Source: Gammaproteobacteria bacterium
Lineage (GTDB): Bacteria; Pseudomonadota; Gammaproteobacteria; Acidithiobacillales; Acidithiobacillaceae
DNA: 20,925 nucleotides
NCBI GenBank assembly: GCA_023381645.1
Contig: JAMCRJ010000063.1
Span: forward strand, 1 to 20,925
Direction of reading: 5' to 3'
Part shown: positions 17,609 through 20,925 of the stretch, piece after piece
How the letters are laid out: the number at the start of each line of letters is the position of its first letter
Numbering within the stretch: position 1 is the first letter of the stretch
Notes under the pieces: model-generated
Told to the model about the DNA's origin: nothing
Database searches by the model: none
What the model saw: the letters and a program-made list of their open reading frames with translations, nothing else
Position numbers and translations under genes: made by a program

Positions 17609-17941
17609 CTAGCTTCTCAATTCGATGAGCGTCTCGCCTTGGTTCAGTCTGTCCAGTATTTGTGGCCATAGGCTGGCAAAGCCATCAAGCAGTATCTGCC
17701 TTCGGCAGTTGGGAGTGCGTAACCAGATGATAGTGGGGCCATCCGGATATATCGTGCGGAGTATGGCGAAATCTTCATCCTTGGTTATGATGATAGCGCC
17801 ATCCCCATATGCACGATCCCATATTTCCGGATCACGAGCACCGGCCATACCTATGTCGGCAACATGGCAGGCTGAATAACCTTGCGTATTGATCCATCGA
17901 GCCAGAGCAGGTGGTAGCTGCGCATCCACTAAAAACCGCAT
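17609..17941 (-). CDS. DUF5615 PIN-like toxin
   Basis: The 110-residue product begins MRFLVDAQLPPALARWIN, with an early aspartate (D6), and later has VADIG, WDRAYGDGAIIITKDEDF with a conserved acidic cluster, and a TIIWLRTPN strand. This is the DUF5615/Mut7-C-like PIN fold that is regularly paired with DUF433 antitoxins; ribonuclease activity is inferred from the family. The frame continues upstream, but ATG 17941 is at the family N-terminus. It overlaps the DUF433 stop by 1 nt (TGATG), so translation is coupled. All expected acidic residues are present, so it looks intact. Confidence 0.85.
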   Translation of the reverse strand: MRFLVDAQLPPALARWINTQGYSACHVADIGMAGARDPEIWDRAYGDGAIIITKDEDFAILRTIYPDGPTIIWLRTPNCRRQILLDGFASLWPQILDRLNQGETLIELRS

Positions 17942-18162
17942 CAGGCCACATAAAGAATGGGGTGGTCCGCTTGCTGCGCAGCGTAATGGAGACTGGCGGC
18001 GATATCTTCGGGTTCCAGGTAGGGGTAATCTTCCAGAATCTCCGCGGTCGTCGCTCCTGCCGCCAAGAGTTCGAGAATGTCCTGTACCCGAATACGCAGA
18101 CCTCGAATACAAGGCCGTCCGCCGCATTGCTGTGGATTGATGGTGATGCGCTCAGGGTGCAT
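17941..18162 (-). CDS. DUF433 antitoxin
   Basis: The 73-residue protein is a DUF433 helix-turn-helix protein. It shows the GRPCIRGLRIRVQDILELLAAG signature (about 15-36) followed by the helix TTAEILEDYPYLEPEDI, which matches the family throughout. Such proteins act as the DNA-binding antitoxin of the adjacent DUF5615 protein. GAGGAGG (minus strand, 18176-18170) is 7 nt before ATG 18162. The pair forms a compact two-gene operon with its own upstream region, and autoregulation is likely by analogy. Confidence 0.88.
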   Translation of the reverse strand: MHPERITINPQQCGGRPCIRGLRIRVQDILELLAAGATTAEILEDYPYLEPEDIAASLHYAAQQADHPILYVA

Positions 18163-18192
18163 GGTGGATCCTCCTCACGGCTGCAGCGAAAT

Positions 18193-18217
18193 AGTATAGG
18201 CAAACTGGGCAAGTATA
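18193..18217 (-). promoter_or_regulatory. Candidate promoter/operator of the DUF433-DUF5615 pair
   Basis: Two TATACT boxes (minus strand, 18198-18193 and 18217-18212) lie 19 bp apart, 31-50 bp upstream of the DUF433 ATG. The nearer one matches the -10 consensus at 5 of 6 bases; its -35 is weak. The doubling may also form a binding site for the antitoxin. Confidence 0.35.
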
Positions 18218-18257
18218 ACAGCTTCCGGAAACAGCCTCATTACGCCTGAATTCCGCG

Positions 18258-18440
18258 TCAGTAATGGTGTCGGCAGGAAATAATGATCAGTTCTGCGGTG
18301 GTGGTGCGATAGATCAAGCGATGGGTGTCGTCAATGCGCCTGGACCAGTATCCTGAGAGGCTCTCCCGCAGAGGTTCCGGCTTGCCAATCCCGATCCTGG
18401 AATGAGGGATGCGCAAGCAATCCCGTACCAGCGCCTTCAC
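18258..18440 (-). pseudogene. 5'-truncated YoeB-family toxin
   Basis: The 60-residue frame matches the C-terminal 45 or so residues of YoeB very well: GIGKPEPLRESLSGYWSRR, then THRLIYR and the terminal SCRHHY. These include the catalytic glutamate in KPEP, the arginine in HRLIY and the terminal His-Tyr. The N-terminal helices of the usual 84-residue protein are missing. The only in-frame start is a GTG at 18440 without a ribosome site. Just upstream, another frame carries QHWDTE, resembling the YW-x-D region of YoeB, which suggests a one-base frameshift near 18450. It follows vapC on the same strand, and no YefM gene of its own is adjacent. Probably a remnant; a short active product cannot be excluded. 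Confidence 0.75.
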
Positions 18441-18503
18441 TTTGTTCCGTATCCCAGTGCTGGTTTCTTTTCCGTGGCGACACCAAGCTTGAAACCGCCA
18501 TCC

Positions 18504-18890
18504 CTATGTTTTTATGATGGTATCGCTGTAACACGCCACCATCGCGTCATGAGTGATCAGTCGCATAGGTTCGACAAGCGCTTGCGCGACCAGAATTCGG
18601 TCGAACGGATCGGCGTGATGTGCCGGCAAGTCCTCGACGGCCGCCGCATGCTCGGGCTCGACCGGCAAGAAACGGTAACCAGATTCACCAAAGTAGCGCA
18701 TCGCCTCCTGGCTGGATACCGGCATGTCGCCGCGTCCAAGACTGCGCTTGATGGCGATCTCCCAGATAGTCGCGGCGCTGATCCAGATCGAAGACTTCGG
18801 CAATTCGATCATCTCGCGTGCCTTTTTCGACAGCTTCGGGCTGTCGGTAATCGCCCAAAGGGCGACATGGGTATCCAGCAAGAGATTCAG
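18504..18890 (-). CDS. vapC: VapC-type PIN-domain toxin
   Basis: PIN ribonuclease toxin of 128 residues. It shows LLLDTHVALWAI at the start (D6), E44 in TIWEIAIKRSLG, DPFDRILVAQAL (D94 and D97) and LITHDAMVACYSDTII (D115), so all acidic active-site residues are present. No ATG, GTG or TTG gives the usual MNLLLDTH N-terminus. A CTG at 18890 does, overlapping the antitoxin stop as CTGA, with GGTGAG about 5 nt upstream. The first conventional start is TTG 18881, which removes three residues and has no ribosome site. I report the CTG start. The 4 nt overlap with the Phd-type gene is the normal toxin-antitoxin arrangement. Confidence 0.82.
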   Translation of the reverse strand: MNLLLDTHVALWAITDSPKLSKKAREMIELPKSSIWISAATIWEIAIKRSLGRGDMPVSSQEAMRYFGESGYRFLPVEPEHAAAVEDLPAHHADPFDRILVAQALVEPMRLITHDAMVACYSDTIIKT

Positions 18891-19132
18891 GATTGCTCAC
18901 CCAAAAACATGCGGGCCACTTCGGCATTGTGGGTATCGATGCTGTCCGGCACATCGAATTTGCCTTTGGCAACACCGATGCGCTTACCACCTGGCGATGT
19001 TTCCATGGGCACAAGCTTGGCTGCTGGACGGCCGTTACGGGCAATAATGATTTCACGCTCCTGCCCCTGCTCGATGGCGTCCACCAAGCGGGACAGCGAG
19101 GACTTCGCTTGTAGCATGTTGACTGAGTGCAT
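18887..19132 (-). CDS. Phd/YefM-family antitoxin
   Basis: The 81-residue protein has the Phd/YefM N-terminal DNA-binding fold: MLQAKSSLSRLVDAIEQG, then REIIIARNGRPAAKLVPM. A flexible C-terminal tail ending EVARMFLGEQS probably wraps the toxin. The frame extends upstream to 19204, but ATG 19132 gives the usual start and has GGAG 6 nt upstream (minus strand, 19142-19139). It is coupled to vapC by a 4 nt overlap. It should neutralise VapC and repress its own operon, by family analogy. Confidence 0.86.
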   Translation of the reverse strand: MHSVNMLQAKSSLSRLVDAIEQGQEREIIIARNGRPAAKLVPMETSPGGKRIGVAKGKFDVPDSIDTHNAEVARMFLGEQS

Positions 19133-19353
19133 CCTGTTCTCCAGCTTCGGCAACCCCATCACATTTTCGGCGCGGAGTGGTTGACATTCTCCACGAAACC
19201 ACACTTAGTCTAGTTTAGCTAACAACCAAACGCAATATGCTTAACCTCGGTCCGCGATCTGCATTCCGCAAGCAGATCGCCGTATGTTGTAACCACGTCG
19301 CTCACGCGAGGGTGGCGAGAGCCGGAAAGACCTCTGGTTGGAGGGCATCGCAA

Positions 19354-19406
19354 GCGGGTCGTCGCTCCGGCCAGCACCGCGTCCGCCAATGCGCATGTCG
19401 CCATCT
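19354..19406 (-). pseudogene. Deleted fragment of an HTH-Sel1-like gene start / direct repeat copy 2
   Basis: Positions 19386-19406 repeat 17237-17257 (20 of 21 bases) and 19354-19381 repeat 17160-17187 (23 of 28). In the intact gene these two blocks are 49 bp apart; here only 4 bp separate them, so about 45 bp including the start codon are missing. No Sel1 part follows. I read this as a remnant of a related gene at the right edge of the toxin-antitoxin patch. Confidence 0.55.
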
Positions 19407-19426
19407 TTACGACGACGGCAGATCGT

Positions 19427-19483
19427 CATGTCTTCGTGATTGAGCGGACATCCATGGCATGTCCTCGTCATGACGAGGACATC
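19427..19483. promoter_or_regulatory. Tandem CATGTC-N14-GACATC dyads, candidate enhancer site for the pilin promoter
   Basis: Two copies, 19427-19452 and 19458-19483, share both half-sites, identical spacing and 20 of 26 bases, with a period of 31 bp (about three helical turns). The second includes a perfect 24 bp palindrome (19459-19482, half ATGTCCTCGTCA). They are centred about 196 and 165 bp upstream of the predicted sigma-54 start. TGTC half-sites resemble those reported for PilR in Pseudomonas; identity of the regulator is inference. Confidence 0.6.
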
Positions 19484-19609
19484 GACCGAAAATCTGGAAG
19501 TCAGCACCGCAGAAAGTGCGCATGGCTGGCAAAAATGATCCGGATGCGAATATATTTTATGAGATGTTACAACGTATTGCGATGGGAGTGTCAAATAATG
19601 TAACGCATT
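19484..19609. other. AT-richer spacer between the dyads and the pilin promoter
   Basis: The non-coding gap between the Phd start (19132) and the pilin start (19690) is 557 bp. Apart from the HTH fragment, the dyads and the sigma-54 site, I see no gene in it. Base composition turns AT-rich at about 19540-19605. GTTAC near 19567 and GTAAC near 19600 form a loose inverted pair; an IHF-type bend could lie here, but no clear match was found. Confidence 0.4.
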
Positions 19610-19625
19610 TGGCACGCCTTATGCT
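19610..19625 (+). promoter_or_regulatory. Sigma-54 (-24/-12) promoter of the pilin gene
   Basis: TGGCACG-CCTT-ATGCT matches the RpoN consensus TGGCACG-N4-TTGC(A/T) at every defined position except one (A for the first T). The invariant GG and GC are correctly 10 bp apart. Transcription should start near 19636, giving a leader of about 54 nt. Pilin genes of Pseudomonas and relatives use the same type of promoter. Confidence 0.78.
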
Positions 19626-19689
19626 TTGCTGATGGTGGTGCGCATCCCTGGGGTGCGACGCTTTTCTTCGAAACACAAGGAGCAGGACC

Positions 19690-20217
19690 ATGAGCATGCT
19701 TGTCAAGAAGGCGCAGGCCAGCGCCGAAGCCGGTTTCACCCTCATCGAACTGATGATCGTCATCGCCATCATCGGCATTCTGGCGGCCATCGCGATTCCG
19801 CAGTATGAGCAGTACATCACGACTTCTAAGGCTAGTGCCGTAACAAGTAACTTCAAAAACGCACTCAACCAGGTAACGGCTGGCGTAGCTGCAACCTCTG
19901 CAGGCCAAACGATCGATTTATCCACAGCATTAAGCACAAGCGCAACCAATCCTACGGGTGCAGGATCTGTTGCCACCGCGTACGATCCTATCGGAACGGC
20001 CGCTACGGGGTGCGGCGATGTTGGCATTAGTGGGGCTGGCCTAGTTGGTGCTACAATTTCTGCGCCCATTGGGGGAGATATTTTGATTAACGTTGGCACA
20101 AGCTGCGCCAGTGGGAGCCTCAAGACAGCGATTGAGAACTCTCTCAAGGCTGCAGGCTTTGCTACGGCTTATACTGCTTCCGGGACCGTCGTAACACCTA
20201 ACGGTCAGGTTCAGTAA
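19690..20217 (+). CDS. Type IV major pilin-like protein (prepilin)
   Basis: The 175-residue product is a class IVa prepilin. It has a short basic leader, the PilD cleavage site AEAG/FTLIE between G15 and F16, glutamate at mature position 5, and a hydrophobic helix (about 18-38) ending in IPQYEQYI. The globular part is Ala/Ser/Thr/Gly-rich with two cysteines (C108, C139) that could form a disulfide. AAGGAG at 19677-19682 is 7 nt before ATG. The promoter is sigma-54 type and a hairpin terminator follows, so it is probably a single-gene transcript. The 3' part is less GC-rich than the conserved 5' part. I avoid a symbol because pilA and other pilins cannot be told apart here. Confidence 0.92.
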   Translation: MSMLVKKAQASAEAGFTLIELMIVIAIIGILAAIAIPQYEQYITTSKASAVTSNFKNALNQVTAGVAATSAGQTIDLSTALSTSATNPTGAGSVATAYDPIGTAATGCGDVGISGAGLVGATISAPIGGDILINVGTSCASGSLKTAIENSLKAAGFATAYTASGTVVTPNGQVQ

Positions 20218-20234
20218 AAATAATAAGCTAGTAC

Positions 20235-20284
20235 ATCTTGTGTCGTTCGATATTTTGTGTTCGACACAAGATAAAATTCTTTTT
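20235..20284 (+). terminator. Hairpin terminator after the pilin gene
   Basis: ATCTTGTGTCG (20235-20245) and CGACACAAGAT (20262-20272) form a perfect 11 bp stem with a 16 nt loop. A TTCTTTTT run follows at 20277-20284 after a short A-rich spacer. It lies 17 nt after the stop codon. The T-run is slightly displaced, so it may also act as an mRNA-stabilising 3' hairpin. Confidence 0.65.
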
Positions 20285-20333
20285 AAAAATATACAATAAT
20301 AATAAATTATCCGCAGTTCAGAAGTTGACTGCC

Positions 20334-20549
20334 ATGAATTCAAAAACTATCCAACTCATCTTCATCCTCGTCGAACTTATGGATATCACCGCCATCACCA
20401 CCAATCCAGCGACAGTCGCCATACGCCAATATTTTTTCAGCATCAAAATCGCCAGCGCCCCATCCGTCGCCGGTCATTTCCGTATCGCGGCCAACAGCGG
20501 CCGGGCCTGCAATACCTACATCACCGACGGCGGCCTCATCGCCATCTGA
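20334..20549 (+). pseudogene. Decayed pilin-like ORF
   Basis: The 71-codon frame from ATG 20334 aligns with the N-terminus of the pilin just upstream. FILVELMDITAI stands where the pilin has FTLIELMIVIAI, followed by AIRQYF for AIPQYE and a shared ASA. The residue before the phenylalanine is isoleucine instead of the glycine needed by prepilin peptidase. The membrane helix is broken by D, N, P and several T residues, so it cannot be a working pilin. The rest (AGHFRIAANSGRACNTYITDGG) keeps a pilin-like composition, but the protein is short. No good ribosome site is seen. It ends 13 bp before the next gene. It could instead be a repurposed or hypothetical gene. Confidence 0.55.
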
Positions 20550-20562
20550 AAGGAGAAGCATC

Positions 20563-20778
20563 ATGAACGACACCGACCGTCAGGCCCGCATCCATCATCT
20601 CCAGAACCGTCGCCACGCCCTGCTCCAGCGGCGCGAGCAGCGCGGGGCGCCGGTCGCGTCCATCGACATGGAGCTGAACGTGGTGCGCAGCGAGTTGCAG
20701 GCGCTCTATGAGGTCGGACGGTTGCAGGCGCCGCATCGCGCGACCCAGCACGGATTTCCTTTGCAAAGTCGGGGATGA
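20563..20778 (+). CDS. Small charged hypothetical protein
   Basis: I do not recognise this 71-residue protein. It is rich in Arg, Gln, His and Glu with no membrane segment. The first 55 residues (RQARIHHLQNRRHALLQRRE, then DMELNVVRSELQALYEV) look like two amphipathic helices that could form a hairpin or coiled coil, followed by a disordered tail. AAAGGAG lies 7 nt before ATG 20563, a good ribosome site overlapping the end of the pilin-like ORF, which supports expression. It might belong with the downstream gene, but a possible promoter lies between them. Confidence 0.6.
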   Translation: MNDTDRQARIHHLQNRRHALLQRREQRGAPVASIDMELNVVRSELQALYEVGRLQAPHRATQHGFPLQSRG

Positions 20779-20801
20779 CCGTGAATTTGGCCGACAAACC
20801 C

Positions 20802-20830
20802 TTGCGCAGTCAGCCGGACTCTGTTCTAAA
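20802..20830 (+). promoter_or_regulatory. Candidate promoter for the gene at the right edge
   Basis: TTGCGC (20802-20807) and TCTAAA (20825-20830) are 17 nt apart, about 54 nt before the start codon at 20884. The -10 matches 4 of 6 consensus bases and the -35 only the TTG, so the call is tentative. Confidence 0.35.
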
Positions 20831-20883
20831 CTGAAGCAGAGAGGCATCGGGCAGTTCGGCGGAATCACGTCAGGAGAACCAGC

Positions 20884-20925
20884 ATGGCAACGGATTTACG
20901 GGCACTCAGGAAGCAGATCGGGCAA
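20884..20925 (+). CDS. Start of an unidentified gene, cut by the window edge
   Basis: ATG 20884 has AGGAG at 20872-20876 with a 7 nt spacer, a strong ribosome site. Fourteen codons are visible (MATDLRALRKQIGQ), basic and probably helical. This is too little to identify a family. It probably has its own promoter just upstream. Confidence 0.6.
   Translation, partial: MATDLRALRKQIGQ

Noticed and set aside
18402..19184. Plus-strand frame of 260 codons across the toxin-antitoxin genes
   Set aside because: It is antisense to yoeB, vapC and phd, which have clear family motifs and ribosome sites.
17421..19280. 12-mer CAAGCAGATCGC present both in the VapC remnant and near 19268
   Set aside because: Exact 12-mers recur by chance in a GC-rich window of this size, and flanks do not match.
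1..20925. CRISPR arrays, tRNA or rRNA genes, complete insertion sequences
   Set aside because: No regularly spaced repeat array, cloverleaf-like gene, rRNA segment or transposase was recognised by eye.

Overview
The window looks like a high-GC proteobacterial chromosome. My best guess is an Acidithiobacillus-type organism, judged from protein style and gene order and not checked by any search. The first 16 kb is dense, conserved housekeeping DNA. From about 16.3 kb to the end the DNA is accessory in character: looser spacing, visibly lower GC in places, broken genes, toxin-antitoxin modules, and a type IV pilin locus.

Region 1 (1-6390, + strand) is the translation/RNA-decay block infB-rbfA-truB-rpsO-pnp. 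It closes with a strong intrinsic terminator just after pnp. That terminator lies inside the longest reading frame of the next gene, an M16 zinc peptidase, and so argues for a downstream start for the peptidase. Region 2 (6404-10496) holds the M16 peptidase, converging gloB (-), and a divergent, overlapping cluster: a yafS-like methyltransferase, rnhA and dnaQ. The same neighbourhood (gloB, yafS, rnhA, dnaQ) exists in E. coli with different strand choices. Region 3 (10501-16270, - strand) is one tight transcription unit read lysC-argD-argF-argG-ppnP-gloA, with gaps or overlaps of about 10 bp or less. A Roadblock/LC7 gene follows after a 76 bp gap. Combining aspartate kinase with arginine biosynthesis fits the known dual role of ArgD-type aminotransferases in arginine and lysine synthesis.

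Region 4 (16378-19132, - strand) starts with a small DUF2892 membrane protein with a recognisable promoter and tandem operator-like repeats, and an HTH-Sel1 repeat protein. A toxin-antitoxin patch follows: a VapC C-terminal remnant (+ strand), an intact DUF433/DUF5615 pair, a 5'-truncated yoeB, and a Phd/VapC pair in which vapC seems to use a CTG start. The patch is bracketed by direct repeats that match the 5' end of the HTH-Sel1 gene, which suggests insertion or rearrangement at that gene.

Region 5 (19133-20925, + strand) is a type IV pilin locus. A nearly perfect sigma-54 (-24/-12) promoter precedes the pilin gene. About 165-195 bp upstream of the predicted transcription start sit two tandem copies of CATGTC-N14-GACATC, spaced 31 bp (about three helical turns); one is part of a 24 bp perfect palindrome. 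This is the layout expected for an enhancer-binding regulator such as PilR. After the pilin come a strong hairpin terminator, a decayed pilin-like ORF whose hydrophobic helix and processing site are ruined, a small charged unknown ORF, and the start of another gene. No rRNA, tRNA, CRISPR array or intact insertion sequence was recognised.
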